NCBI GenBank assembly: GCA_035567895.1 | Contig: DATMPC010000091.1 | Span: 62,001 to 126,000, forward strand | Length of the DNA: 64,000 nucleotides | Reading direction: 5' to 3' | Source of the DNA: Terriglobales bacterium | Lineage (GTDB): Bacteria; Acidobacteriota; Terriglobia; Terriglobales; Acidobacteriaceae | Notes under the pieces: model-generated | Databases searched by the model: none | The model's input: the letters and a program-made list of their open reading frames with translations, nothing else | Told to the model about the DNA's origin: nothing | Shown here: one piece after another, positions 28,695 to 38,625 of the stretch | Numbering within the stretch: the stretch's first letter is position 1 | Layout: each line of letters opens with the position of its first letter | Position numbers and translations under genes: made by a program

Positions 28695-28973
28695 GGGGTC
28701 ATGGATTTCGAATGAACGCAAGGCAGCTACGAACGCAAGTAGCTGCCATTCTTCTCGGATATCGCGTCTGACACCAGCTTTTGCAGTCACCAGAGAGTGT
28801 TACCTCCCACGTGAGTGATTTGCTTGCCTGTTCTCTCTGCCTGATAACGATTCCGTGAAGTTTTCCTAAATCGATTTTTTCGTGTGTCTTGACAGTGGTC
28901 ATAAGGCTCGTACAACATGCTCGACCACCCCACACAACCCTGTTTCGCGGTACAAAACGGGCCAGGAGGAGCG

Positions 28974-31900
28974 ATGGTCAGCAAGATGAGAGCCTGTACA
29001 GTTTTGATGTTTGCAGCGTGCGCACTGTCAATCACGACTGTTCAATTGTTAGGACAAGCCGTGAACGGCACACTGTTGGGTACCTTGACCGATTCATCCG
29101 GCGCGGTCGTGCCCGCAGCACAAGTCACCATTACCGAAACCGGAACTGGCATTCCTCACTCAACCCAGAGCAATGCGAGCGGCAATTACGTCTTCCCGAA
29201 CCTTCCACCCGGCTCATATACCCTCGTTGCCGAGGCACGCGGTTTTAAGAAGCAGAGCAGGCCAGACGTCCGACTGGACGTGAATAGTACCGTGCGCGTG
29301 GACATGACGATGCAGCCCGGCGCCGTGACGGAAACGGTGGAAGTAACGGGGGCGATCGCGCCGCTGAAAACCGATCGCGCGGATGTGAGCCAAAACATCG
29401 AGACCGCGCAACTACAGCAATTGCCCATTGGTGGAGCAAACCGCAACTTCCAGAGCTTACTTGCACTGGTGCCGGGTACGGTAAAGCCGCATCGGGATCA
29501 TTCCGACTTCTTCAATGCGCAAGACACGCTCTCGACTGAGGTGAATGGTCAATCGCGCGAGTTTAATCAGCTGGCAATCGAAGGGGTCAACGACGATGAG
29601 CGTACGGGCTTGCTGCAGATTTACGTGCCGCCATCAGAGGCGATCGAGACCGTCGACGTGACCACCAGCAACTATTCTGCAGAGTTCGGACGGGCAGGAG
29701 GCGCCGTTACGAACGTAATTTTGAAATCTGGGACCAATAACTTTCACGGCTCACTGTACGAATACAACCGCGTGAGCGCTCTCCAGGCGCGCACGTATTT
29801 CCAGCGTACCGCCGCTGGTCCCAGCCCGATCGCGCGCACTACCTTCAACTACTACGGGGGAACGATCGGTGGGCCAATTATCAAGGACAAGACGTTCTTC
29901 TTCTTTGACCTGCTGCGCATCGACGACATTCGCGGGCAGTTTCAACTCGGCACCTTGCCCACAGACGCCTTCCGCAACGGCGACGTAACGGCAGCTATTA
30001 CTGCGGGTAAGGCGAATATTTACGATCCATTTACAGGGGCCGCTAATGGTACGGGCCGCCAGCAGATCTTCGCTACTTCGGCTCCCGGTGTTGCCACGAT
30101 TCAAGGTCGCAATGGGCTGGTGGACGCGTTTAATCCTGCCTGCAAAGCGGGTACTTGTAACAACATTATTCCGCTGGCTTTGATGGATCCGATATCGCTT
30201 AAGATCCTTGCGTTGGTACCGCATGCGGGCAACAGCCTGAGCAACAACTATCAGCAGAACACGCAATTTAGGAAAAACAGCACTTCGTTTGACGCCAAGA
30301 TTGATCACAACTTTAGTGAGAAGGACCGCCTGGCCTTCCGTTTCAGCCGCGCTACGCAGAATCCCTTTCAGCAGCCAATTTTCGGTCTCGCAGGCGGATT
30401 TGCAAATGGCGGGTTCCAAGGTCAGGGAAACCAAACTGAGGAAAGCGGCGCTATCAATGAGACACACATCTTTTCGCCCACGTTGGTAATGGAGACTCGC
30501 GGCGGGATCAGCCATTACCGCAATACGACCATTACTCCCGATCACGGATCAACTGCAACCACAGACCTCGGCATTCCCGGGGCGAACCTTGACGCTTTTA
30601 CCAGCGGTCTAACACAAATTGAAATCCAAAATGGTTTTTCCAATCCTTTTGTCGGATACTCTGCCTCCCAGCCTTGGGATCGTGGAGAGACAAACATCAA
30701 TGTTGTGAACACATGGACGAAGATCAGCGGCAATCACACCTTCAAGTGGGGAGCGGATATCCGAAGACTGCGCGATGATTTGGTACAGGCGCAGACCTTT
30801 GGCCCACGTGGTCACTATGTGTTCGGTACCGGCACTACCTCTCTTAATGGGGGCACTGGCAGCGCCACACTGGCGAACAACTTCGCTGCATTCTTGATTG
30901 ATGCTCCAACACAGACCGGGAGGGACATTTCCCTCGTCTCGGGTGCTTGGAGAGAGACGGAAGCCTTCTTCTTCGGTCAGGATACCTGGCATGCCACAAG
31001 CAAATTGACCATCGACGCTGGGCTACGCTGGGAGTTGTATTTGCCAGCGACTCCGAGTCATGCCGGGCGGTACTCCAACTACGATCCTTCGATCAATCGG
31101 CTGGTAATTGCCGGTGTCGCCGGCAATCCGTCAAACCTTGGCCGAGAGACTTACTACAAGTACTTCGCGCCGCGGCTTGGGGTCGCATACAGAGTCAATG
31201 AAAAAACGGTTGTGCGTGCAGGCTTCGGAATCAGTTATGAGCCCTTCACGAATAATCAATACGCGTTCAACTTCCCCGTCCGCCAGAACCAGGGCACGAG
31301 TCAAATCAACAGTTTTGCTCTTCCCACTTTCAGCAACGGGTTGCTGGGTGTATTCCCAAATGGATTTCCAGCGCCGAGCGCTGTCGCGATTGCGACTGAC
31401 GGAACCGTCACCCCGAGCAACGGCGATCCTTACAATGTGGTCGACAAACACTTCCAGCAGCCATACGTTGAGTCGTACAACTTCTCCATTCAGCAATCGC
31501 TGCCCGGCAACTTCGTTCTCGATTTGGCATATGTAGGCAATCACGGCGTCAAGATTCCGGTTGGATTTAACGTGAATGCCGCCACTACTCCTGCAGTCGT
31601 GAACGGTGCGCTAACGAACACCTGCACCGTAGAACCGCTGTGCGTACAGTTTGGCCGTACGGCGGCAACCACGTTCCTGTTCAAGCCCACAGTCTCGAAC
31701 TACAACTCGTTGCAGGCGAGACTTGACCACAAGTTTAAGGGTGGGTTCCTGCTCACCACCTCGTATACGTGGGCAAAAGCGCTAGCCTATCGCTCGGATA
31801 TGAACGCTGATGACGGGGGACCGGATAACTACATCGACTTTCAACGCAACTATTCGGAAACGAGCCGCAGTCGGAGACACACGTTTGTTCAGAGTTACGT

Positions 31901-32465
31901 GTACGAGCTGCCTTTCGGAAAAAACAAGCACTTCCTCAATTCTGGCCCGGCCAGTTGGATTCTGGGCGGATGGGGCGTGACCGGCGTGCTCACCCGGATG
32001 AGTGGTGCGCCGCTTCACTTCACGGCAAACGGAAACAACCTCAATGCGCCTGGATCCACACAGTATCCGGTTCAGATTGCTCCATTCCACGTGCTGGGGG
32101 GCATCGACACCAACTTGTGGTTCGATACTTCTGCGTTCTGCCAGCCGGCTGGCACAAACGCGAATCCAAACTGCCCAGTGGTTGCCAACGGAGTACTCGG
32201 CAACATGCGGCGCTACCAGTTCTCCGGCCCGGGATTCTTCAATCTCGATGCAGCAGTGTTTCGTAACTTCCCCGTAGGGGAAAGAATGGGATTTGAGTTC
32301 CGAGCCGAGGCCTTTAGCGTGACCAACACTCCACACTTCAATAACCCTGACACGAGCTTCACTTCTTCAACTTTTGGACGCATAACCGGAACTGGATCGG
32401 TGAACAACCAGAACGTTGGGGACGGAAACCGCACCGTGGAGTTGAGCGCAAGATTCACATTCTGA
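28974..32465 (+). CDS. Oar-like TonB-dependent outer-membrane receptor
   Basis: A 1163-residue protein with signal peptide (MVSKMRACTVLMFAACALS), then a carboxypeptidase-regulatory/CNA-B-type beta domain (residues about 30-115, GTLTDSSGAVVPAAQVTITE). A plug domain follows (ETAQLQQLPIGGANRNFQSL ... DDERTGLLQIYVPPSEAIET), then a 22-strand-type barrel ending in Phe (SARFTF), as outer-membrane proteins do. This is the acidobacterial Oar/TonB-receptor type, which imports or binds oligosaccharides or other large ligands. ATG 28974 follows CCAGGAGGAG. A TTGACA (28889-28894) with TACAAC 16 bases later may be its promoter. An intrinsic terminator separates it from the sugar operon downstream. Confidence 0.92.
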   Translation: MVSKMRACTVLMFAACALSITTVQLLGQAVNGTLLGTLTDSSGAVVPAAQVTITETGTGIPHSTQSNASGNYVFPNLPPGSYTLVAEARGFKKQSRPDVRLDVNSTVRVDMTMQPGAVTETVEVTGAIAPLKTDRADVSQNIETAQLQQLPIGGANRNFQSLLALVPGTVKPHRDHSDFFNAQDTLSTEVNGQSREFNQLAIEGVNDDERTGLLQIYVPPSEAIETVDVTTSNYSAEFGRAGGAVTNVILKSGTNNFHGSLYEYNRVSALQARTYFQRTAAGPSPIARTTFNYYGGTIGGPIIKDKTFFFFDLLRIDDIRGQFQLGTLPTDAFRNGDVTAAITAGKANIYDPFTGAANGTGRQQIFATSAPGVATIQGRNGLVDAFNPACKAGTCNNIIPLALMDPISLKILALVPHAGNSLSNNYQQNTQFRKNSTSFDAKIDHNFSEKDRLAFRFSRATQNPFQQPIFGLAGGFANGGFQGQGNQTEESGAINETHIFSPTLVMETRGGISHYRNTTITPDHGSTATTDLGIPGANLDAFTSGLTQIEIQNGFSNPFVGYSASQPWDRGETNINVVNTWTKISGNHTFKWGADIRRLRDDLVQAQTFGPRGHYVFGTGTTSLNGGTGSATLANNFAAFLIDAPTQTGRDISLVSGAWRETEAFFFGQDTWHATSKLTIDAGLRWELYLPATPSHAGRYSNYDPSINRLVIAGVAGNPSNLGRETYYKYFAPRLGVAYRVNEKTVVRAGFGISYEPFTNNQYAFNFPVRQNQGTSQINSFALPTFSNGLLGVFPNGFPAPSAVAIATDGTVTPSNGDPYNVVDKHFQQPYVESYNFSIQQSLPGNFVLDLAYVGNHGVKIPVGFNVNAATTPAVVNGALTNTCTVEPLCVQFGRTAATTFLFKPTVSNYNSLQARLDHKFKGGFLLTTSYTWAKALAYRSDMNADDGGPDNYIDFQRNYSETSRSRRHTFVQSYVYELPFGKNKHFLNSGPASWILGGWGVTGVLTRMSGAPLHFTANGNNLNAPGSTQYPVQIAPFHVLGGIDTNLWFDTSAFCQPAGTNANPNCPVVANGVLGNMRRYQFSGPGFFNLDAAVFRNFPVGERMGFEFRAEAFSVTNTPHFNNPDTSFTSSTFGRITGTGSVNNQNVGDGNRTVELSARFTF

Positions 32466-32472
32466 CCGTACG

Positions 32473-32510
32473 GGCCGGATCAGCATCCAAACTGATCCGG
32501 CCTGTTTTTT
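32473..32510 (+). terminator. Rho-independent terminator of the TonB-dependent receptor
   Basis: A perfect 11-bp stem, GGCCGGATCAG (32473-32483) and CTGATCCGGCC (32492-32502), with an 8-base loop, followed by TGTTTTTT. It lies eight bases after the receptor stop codon. Confidence 0.95.
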
Positions 32511-32636
32511 CGCCGCAAAGAATTTCCTGCACTGATGCGCCCAACGCATGCCGCATCGGGGACGAAATGGACTTCTGGAGCGCACGAGCGGTAATGTTAT
32601 GAATGCTAGGAGTCTCTGAGAAGGAGCCTGAGGAGA

Positions 32637-33596
32637 ATGTCTTCGTTTTCTCGTCGTGATTTTCTGAACGGCGCCATCGCTGCCGCTGCATTGGCGGCGC
32701 TTACCAAGCCTGCTATGGCGGCTTTTGAGCCGCTTTACCCGCCGATGGACTTGTCCTACTTTGATACTCCAGTGTCGGCGGCGCCCGCAGACATAAAGTT
32801 TGGATACGCCTCGATCACGTGGGGCGGCAACGACCGTCAGGCAATCGAGGATGTCTCAGCCCTTGGCTTCCCCGGAATTCAGTTGCGTTCTGACGTTCTA
32901 AAGGAATTCCCAAATCCGACCGACTTGCGCGATCTGCTGCAGCAACACCATCTGACAATGGTGGCGCTGTCCAGCGGCACTGTGAGCGTCGAATCCTCAG
33001 AAAACGAGGAGATCGCAAAACATACCGCAAATGCGAAGTACGCCCATGATGCGGGCAGCCTGTACCTGCAGGTTATCGACGCAAAGCCGAAACGCGCCGT
33101 TACCGCCAGCGATTACAAGGCTCTGGGTCGTCGAATTACTGAGATTGGAAAGCGTTCGGCTGACTTAGGTGTGAAGCTTGGCTATCACAACCACATGGAG
33201 ACCATCGGCCAGAGTCCAGAAGAAGTGGATCGCGTTCTAGATGCTAGCGATCCACGTTACGTGAAGCTGGAGCTCGATATCGCTCACTACTTACAAGGTG
33301 GAGGCGATCCGGTAAAGGCGATTCACAAGTATCGCGACCGGCTTCTGTTCATGCACATAAAGGACGTCGAGAGTATTCCGAAAGAGCAATCGTCGCGCGG
33401 AAGAGACTTCCGGTTCGTCGAACTGGGACGCGGACGCGTCGATGTGCCGGCCACCTTCAAAGCACTTCACGAGATCGGCTTTAGGGGCTGGGCAGTTGTG
33501 GAACTCGATGTAGTTCCTGATCCCTCGCGCTCACCAAAGGACGCAGCATTGATCAGCAAGAACTATCTTCACGACCGGCTGGGGTTCGCGATATGA
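32637..33596 (+). CDS. Tat-exported sugar phosphate isomerase/epimerase family protein
   Basis: A 319-residue xylose-isomerase-like TIM barrel. It starts with a twin-arginine signal (FSRRDFLNGAIAAAALAAL), so it should work in the periplasm. The barrel shows YHNHMETIGQS and LELDIAHYLQGGGDP, with metal-binding His/Glu/Asp as in IolE-type isomerases, and MHIKDVES near the end. It is the first of four coupled genes; its stop overlaps the next start (ATGA). Together with two Gfo/Idh/MocA oxidoreductases it fits a 3-keto-sugar or inositol-type catabolic route, but the substrate is not evident. Confidence 0.88.
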   Translation: MSSFSRRDFLNGAIAAAALAALTKPAMAAFEPLYPPMDLSYFDTPVSAAPADIKFGYASITWGGNDRQAIEDVSALGFPGIQLRSDVLKEFPNPTDLRDLLQQHHLTMVALSSGTVSVESSENEEIAKHTANAKYAHDAGSLYLQVIDAKPKRAVTASDYKALGRRITEIGKRSADLGVKLGYHNHMETIGQSPEEVDRVLDASDPRYVKLELDIAHYLQGGGDPVKAIHKYRDRLLFMHIKDVESIPKEQSSRGRDFRFVELGRGRVDVPATFKALHEIGFRGWAVVELDVVPDPSRSPKDAALISKNYLHDRLGFAI

Positions 33597-34474
33597 GCTC
33601 CCAATTTCGAGTCGCTGTCATCAACGATGAAATCGGCCAGGACTTCGGGCATGCAGTAGACGTAGCCTCTCGTGAGTTTGGCATGCAATGGATCGAACTG
33701 AGAGGGATGTGGAACAAGAACATCCTGAAGCTGGATTCGAAAGAGATCGACGAAGCCCGCCAGTTGCTGGAGCGCGCCAAAATGCGCGTGACTGATATTG
33801 CGAGTCCGGTCTTCAAGGTAGATTGGCCCGGGGCACCGCTATCCAAGGCTGCGGAAAAGCGCGACACCTTCAGCGCCGATTACACGTTCAAGCAGCAAGA
33901 CGAATTGCTGGATCGCTCGTTCGAGCTGGCCAAGGCGTTCAACACCGATCGTGTTCGGATTTTCGACTTCTGGCGGCTAGATGACCAGACTCCCTATCGC
34001 GCCGCGATCGACGACAAGATGCGCGAAGCCGCCGACAAGGCTGCGAAGAAGAACATCATTCTGATTCTTGAAAATGAGTACGCCTGCAACACCGCAACGG
34101 GAGCCGAGGCCGCGCGCCTGCTCTCCGCAGTGAAGTCGCCCAACTTCATGGTCAACTGGGATCCTGGCAACGCCGCCATGCGTGGCGAGAACGCCTATCC
34201 GGACGGCTATGACACGCTGCCGAAAGATCGCATCGGCCACGTACATTGCAAGGACATTCAGAAAAAGGCAGCCGGCAATGGACAAGAATGGGCTGCTATG
34301 GGAAAGGGCACCATCGATTGGGTCGGACAGTTCCGCGCGCTCAAGCAGCAGGGCTACAAGTACGCCACCAGCCTCGAAACTCATTGGCGTGGCGCCGGCA
34401 CGCCGGAGGAATCGACTCGTCAGAGCTGGTCAGGCATGAAGGAAGAACTGCAAAAGGCTGGGGCGCTTTCATAG
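33593..34474 (+). CDS. Sugar phosphate isomerase/epimerase family protein (cytoplasmic)
   Basis: A 293-residue TIM-barrel protein without signal peptide, so a cytoplasmic counterpart of the exported isomerase just upstream. Visible barrel motifs are RVRIFDFWRLDD, ILILENEYACNTATGAEAAR (metal-binding Glu), FMVNWDPGNAAMRGE (Asp) and GHVHCKDIQKK (His). The start overlaps the previous stop, and the next gene begins four bases after its end. It is likely an epimerase or isomerase on a keto-sugar made by the operon's oxidoreductases. Confidence 0.88.
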   Translation: MSSQFRVAVINDEIGQDFGHAVDVASREFGMQWIELRGMWNKNILKLDSKEIDEARQLLERAKMRVTDIASPVFKVDWPGAPLSKAAEKRDTFSADYTFKQQDELLDRSFELAKAFNTDRVRIFDFWRLDDQTPYRAAIDDKMREAADKAAKKNIILILENEYACNTATGAEAARLLSAVKSPNFMVNWDPGNAAMRGENAYPDGYDTLPKDRIGHVHCKDIQKKAAGNGQEWAAMGKGTIDWVGQFRALKQQGYKYATSLETHWRGAGTPEESTRQSWSGMKEELQKAGALS

Positions 34475-34478
34475 CCAA

Positions 34479-35498
34479 ATGCTGCATGTAGGATTCATCG
34501 GCGGCGGCAACATCACAGACACTCACATTCGCGCAGCTCTGGCCATTCCAGGGCTGCGCATTGCTGCCGTGGTCGGAACAAATCGCGGCCGGGTGAGAGC
34601 ACTCGCGGAGAAATACGGCATCGGAGACTACGATGATCTGCGGCAATTTCTTTCGCATCGACCTTTGGACCTGGTAATTATCGGCAGCCCTTCCGGAGTT
34701 CACGCGGCTGAGGGAATCGCAGCCTGTGCAGACGGGAAGCACATCCTGGTGGAGAAACCAATCGACATTACCACTGAGCGGGCTGACGATCTGATCTCGG
34801 CAGCCAGGCGATCTGGAGTCAAGCTCGGCGTCATCTTTCAGGACCGCCTGAAACCTGACATTCTTCGGCTGCGCGATTGGATTCGATCCGGCAAGCTTGG
34901 CCGCATCCTTCTGGTTGAGGCTTCCGTGAAGTGGTACCGTCCACCGGAGTATTACAGTAATTCAAAATGGCGCGGCACCTTGCGCCTCGATGGCGGCGGA
35001 GCACTGATGAATCAGGGCATCCACACGGTCGATTTGCTTCTGTATCTTCTCGGCGACATCAATCGCGTGCAAGCCGTTACCAAAACCGCGCTTCACAAAA
35101 TCGAATCTGAGGATACCTGCGTGGCGACGCTTGAGTTCGAGGATGGAGCGGTTGGAGTGTTGCAATCAACTACAGCTGCCTTTCCCGGGTATGCGCGCAA
35201 GGTTGAGGTCACCGGTTCTGAAGGAACTGTGTGTCTTGAGCAGGATCGGATTACGAGAATTGATCTGAAAACTCCTCTAAAAGACGGATTGCAGACCGAA
35301 CCGGCAGATCAAAATGCCAGTGCGAACTCACCAGTCGTGAGCGATGTTCGCGGACATCAGCGCATCCTTGAGGACTTTGTAAAGAGTATCGAAACAGGAA
35401 CCGCCGCGGTTTGTAGCGGCGACGAAGGACGACGAAGTCTTGCCGTAGTTGAGGCAATCTATCGTTCGGCACGCCTTCATGACGCAGTGGCGTGCTGA
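34479..35498 (+). CDS. Gfo/Idh/MocA family oxidoreductase (cytoplasmic)
   Basis: A 339-residue NAD(P)-dependent sugar oxidoreductase. It has the N-terminal Rossmann motif (GFIGGGNITDTHIRAA), VEKPIDITTERADDLI (Lys of the EKP motif), and a C-terminal alpha/beta domain with GGGALMNQGIHTVDLLLYL, whose His is the usual catalytic one. No export signal. Third gene in the operon. Confidence 0.9.
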   Translation: MLHVGFIGGGNITDTHIRAALAIPGLRIAAVVGTNRGRVRALAEKYGIGDYDDLRQFLSHRPLDLVIIGSPSGVHAAEGIAACADGKHILVEKPIDITTERADDLISAARRSGVKLGVIFQDRLKPDILRLRDWIRSGKLGRILLVEASVKWYRPPEYYSNSKWRGTLRLDGGGALMNQGIHTVDLLLYLLGDINRVQAVTKTALHKIESEDTCVATLEFEDGAVGVLQSTTAAFPGYARKVEVTGSEGTVCLEQDRITRIDLKTPLKDGLQTEPADQNASANSPVVSDVRGHQRILEDFVKSIETGTAAVCSGDEGRRSLAVVEAIYRSARLHDAVAC

Positions 35499-35541
35499 TC
35501 ACAAGAGCTACCAACAGGAGAAGGTCACAAGGGAGGACAAC

Positions 35542-36789
35542 GTGTCAGAGAAATCAATCGCAAGACGTGACTTCATAAAACAGGCCGCTCTAGGAACTGC
35601 GGCATTGATGGTTTATCCACCGCGTGTGCTCGGAGCAAACGACCGTGTACGAATCGGGATGATCGGTGTCGGTGGACGCGGCAGCGAGTTGCTGAAACAA
35701 ATTGTCGCTGTACCGAATGTTGACCTGGTTGCAATGGCCGACGTCTATCCTCGCCGCTTCACCGAAGCGAGGGCCGTGGTTCCGAATATCCAGACCTACG
35801 ACGATCATCGCCGCCTGCTCGACCAGAAAGACATCGATGGCGTGATTGTTGCCAGCCCTCTGCATATTCACGCTCGACATTTTCAGGACACGATTGCCGC
35901 CGGCAAAGATTTGTATTCGGAAAAAACGATGACCTGGTCGATTCCCGAAGCCGAGGACTGCTTGAAGGCGGCGAAGAATTCGGACCGTGTGGTGCAGATC
36001 GGTCTTCAGCACGAGAGTGATGGCTCACTCGCGGACACGAAGAAGTGGATTAAAGACGGCGTTGTCGGCAAGGTAACAATGGTCGAGTCGTGGATGAGCC
36101 GCAACAGTCCGCATGGGAAAGGACAGTGGGTGCGACCCATTCCTGCTGACTGTACGGCCGCAAATGTGAAGTGGGATGCCTTCCTCAACGGCCGCCCTTC
36201 ACAGCCATTCGACGCGAACAAATTTATCAACTGGCGATTGTTCTGGCAGTTCTCCGGCGGAAATGTGACGGAGAACCTGATTCACCAGATTGCATGGATC
36301 ATGACGGCACTTGATCTACAGATTCCAACTGCTGCCTACATGACGGGCGGTGTCTTCTCAGAGAAGGACGGACGCGAAGTTCCCGACACGATCGCGATCA
36401 CCTTCGACTTCCCACAAGACATCGTCGTGAACTGGCAGTCCACCTTTAGCAACAGCCGCTACGGACTTGGCGAGCACCTTCTCGGTAGCGATGGAACGAT
36501 TGAGCACGTTGCCGGCGAACAGAACATGGTCACGGGCAAATCAGAGTCCGCGACGCGCTACTTCCCCGAGAAGGCCAACCGCAAGAATGGCGCAGCGCTT
36601 ACCGGCAATACACCCGACCAGAACCACATGCAGAACTGGGTCGATTGCATTCGGTCGCGCAAGCAGCCGAATGCCTCCGTGGACATTGGCTATGTTTCTG
36701 CGGTCGCCGGCCACATGGCCAACCTCTCCTATCGTCGCAAGGCACGCATCACCTGGGAGGAGGCAAAAGCGATCCAGCCCGAGGTGTAA
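35542..36789 (+). CDS. Tat-exported Gfo/Idh/MocA family oxidoreductase
   Basis: A 415-residue protein. GTG 35542 behind GGGAGGA is chosen as start because it leads directly into a twin-arginine signal (IARRDFIKQAALGTAALMV). The Rossmann motif is GMIGVGGRGSELL, the EKP-like motif reads YSEKTMTW (Pro replaced by Thr), and the C-terminal domain has SGGNVTENLIHQIAWIM, whose His aligns with the catalytic one. Exported members of this group bind cofactor tightly before Tat transport. It ends the operon, with a terminator 19 bases on. Confidence 0.88.
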   Translation: MSEKSIARRDFIKQAALGTAALMVYPPRVLGANDRVRIGMIGVGGRGSELLKQIVAVPNVDLVAMADVYPRRFTEARAVVPNIQTYDDHRRLLDQKDIDGVIVASPLHIHARHFQDTIAAGKDLYSEKTMTWSIPEAEDCLKAAKNSDRVVQIGLQHESDGSLADTKKWIKDGVVGKVTMVESWMSRNSPHGKGQWVRPIPADCTAANVKWDAFLNGRPSQPFDANKFINWRLFWQFSGGNVTENLIHQIAWIMTALDLQIPTAAYMTGGVFSEKDGREVPDTIAITFDFPQDIVVNWQSTFSNSRYGLGEHLLGSDGTIEHVAGEQNMVTGKSESATRYFPEKANRKNGAALTGNTPDQNHMQNWVDCIRSRKQPNASVDIGYVSAVAGHMANLSYRRKARITWEEAKAIQPEV

Positions 36790-36807
36790 CGAGTTTGTAA
36801 CTAACTG

Positions 36808-36846
36808 ACGGCGGCTCCTCAAATCCCATTTCGGAGCCGCCGTTTT
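36808..36846 (+). terminator. Rho-independent terminator of the sugar operon
   Basis: An 11-bp stem, ACGGCGGCTCC (36808-36818) and GGAGCCGCCGT (36833-36843), loop of 14 bases, followed by TTTT. It closes the four-gene sugar operon. Confidence 0.9.
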
Positions 36847-36937
36847 CGCATGTTATCCTAGATAAGAGTAGTTGCTTCTGACCTCGTTCTAGAGCCCTAC
36901 CTCAGCAAGTTCCCGAAATAAGGCAAATTGCACCCAA

Positions 36938-38539
36938 ATGATTTCTGTTTGCAACGTAAGCATGCGCTACGGCGCCAAAATACTGTTCGACGACGTCTCC
37001 ACAACCTTTACAGCGGGCCGGCGATACGGCCTTACTGGGCCGAACGGCTCTGGTAAGTCCACGTTCATGAAGATTCTCACCGGAGAACTTGATGCGCAAA
37101 AAGGCAATGTAGTTCGTCCACGCAAGCTTGGCGTGCTAAGCCAGGATCAGTTCGCATTCGATGCCTATCGAGTGATCGACACGGTGATCATGGGCAATCG
37201 TCGACTGTGGCAGGCGATCGAGGAGCGCGATCGCATCTTCGCCAAGCCGGAAATCACGGATGAAGACGGCATGCGCCTGGGCGAACTCGAAGGCATCGTG
37301 GCCGAAGAAGATGGCTACACCGCCGAGAGCGATGCAGCGATCCTGCTCGATGGCCTCGATATTCCTGAGCCGCTGCACGATCAGAAGATGAGCAATCTTC
37401 AGGGTGGACAGAAAGTCCGGGTTCTCTTGGCCCAGGCTCTCTATGGACATCCTCAAGCTTTATTGCTCGACGAGCCCACCAACCACCTCGATCTCGACTC
37501 GATCCACTGGCTGCAGGACTTCCTGATTCGGTACGAGGGCGCTGTAATCGTCATCTCACACGATCGCCACTTCCTCAACAGCGTGTGCACGCATGTCGCC
37601 GACATCGATTACGAAACCATCATCAGCTATACCGGCGGCTACGACGACATGGTGATGGCCAAGACTCAGGTTCGCTCGCAGATCGAGGCTGACAACGCTC
37701 AACGTGAAAAGAAGATTGCCCAATTGAATCAATTCATCGCCCGCTTCTCTGCCGGCACGCGATCGAGCCAGGTAATGTCGCGCAAGAAAGAAGTTGAGCG
37801 TCTGCAGACAACCGAGCTTGCCAAGTCCAACATTCAGCGTCCCTACATAAAGTTCACAATGAATCGGCCTTCCGGGCGACACGCCCTCGAGTTTAAGGAT
37901 CTGTCGAAGAGCTACGGCGATAACACAGTAATCAGTGGATTTAGTGCCTCGATCGGACGCGGAGAAAAGATCGCACTGATCGGACGCAACGGCGCGGGCA
38001 AAACCACCTTGATTCGTTCGCTTCTCGGGAGCGCACCGACTATCAGCTCCGAAGGCCTGAGCATCGACTCCGGCGAAATCAAGTGGGGCCACGAGGTGCA
38101 GATCGGCTACTTCGCTCAGGATCACCGCCAGTCAATCGCAGATGGATTCACCACGCTGGACTGGCTCCGTCAGTTCGATGCCAAGGCGTCAACCGAAGAG
38201 CTGCGTGGACTCCTCGGTCAAATGCTCTTTCAGCGAGACGAGGCTCTGAAGCCGGTGGAGGCCCTTTCCGGCGGAGAGGCGGCGCGACTTCTCTTCTGCA
38301 AGCTCATGCTGGAAAAGCCCAATGTGCTGGTGCTCGACGAACCCACGAACCACCTCGACCTGGAATCGATCAACGCGCTGAATATCGCCCTTCAGCGATA
38401 TGAAGGAACTGTCTTCCTGGTCACTCACGATCACGACTTGATCGAGGAAGTGGCAACCCGCATTTGGCATTTCGATCACGGAAAAATTGAGGATTTCAAA
38501 GGAACGTACGACGACTACAGCGCGAATGTAATGGTCTGA
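36938..38539 (+). CDS. ABC-F family ATPase, YbiT-like
   Basis: A 533-residue protein with two ABC ATPase domains and no membrane segments, so it acts on the ribosome rather than as a transporter. Domain 1 has Walker A GPNGSGKST, signature LQGGQ and Walker B LLLDEPTNHLD. Domain 2 has GRNGAGKTT, LSGGE and LVLDEPTNHLD. The linker between them (about residues 240-310) is the charged P-site tRNA interaction motif. Length and start (MISVCNVSMRYGAKILFDDV) match YbiT-type housekeeping members better than antibiotic-resistance ABC-Fs. A monocistronic unit after the sugar-operon terminator. Confidence 0.92.
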   Translation: MISVCNVSMRYGAKILFDDVSTTFTAGRRYGLTGPNGSGKSTFMKILTGELDAQKGNVVRPRKLGVLSQDQFAFDAYRVIDTVIMGNRRLWQAIEERDRIFAKPEITDEDGMRLGELEGIVAEEDGYTAESDAAILLDGLDIPEPLHDQKMSNLQGGQKVRVLLAQALYGHPQALLLDEPTNHLDLDSIHWLQDFLIRYEGAVIVISHDRHFLNSVCTHVADIDYETIISYTGGYDDMVMAKTQVRSQIEADNAQREKKIAQLNQFIARFSAGTRSSQVMSRKKEVERLQTTELAKSNIQRPYIKFTMNRPSGRHALEFKDLSKSYGDNTVISGFSASIGRGEKIALIGRNGAGKTTLIRSLLGSAPTISSEGLSIDSGEIKWGHEVQIGYFAQDHRQSIADGFTTLDWLRQFDAKASTEELRGLLGQMLFQRDEALKPVEALSGGEAARLLFCKLMLEKPNVLVLDEPTNHLDLESINALNIALQRYEGTVFLVTHDHDLIEEVATRIWHFDHGKIEDFKGTYDDYSANVMV

Positions 38540-38625
38540 CATGCCGGGGGAATCGAAAACGATTGCTTTAGCGACTGCAATATTTGACAGGCCCAAATCC
38601 CGCATCGGAACGGCAACATCGTTCT

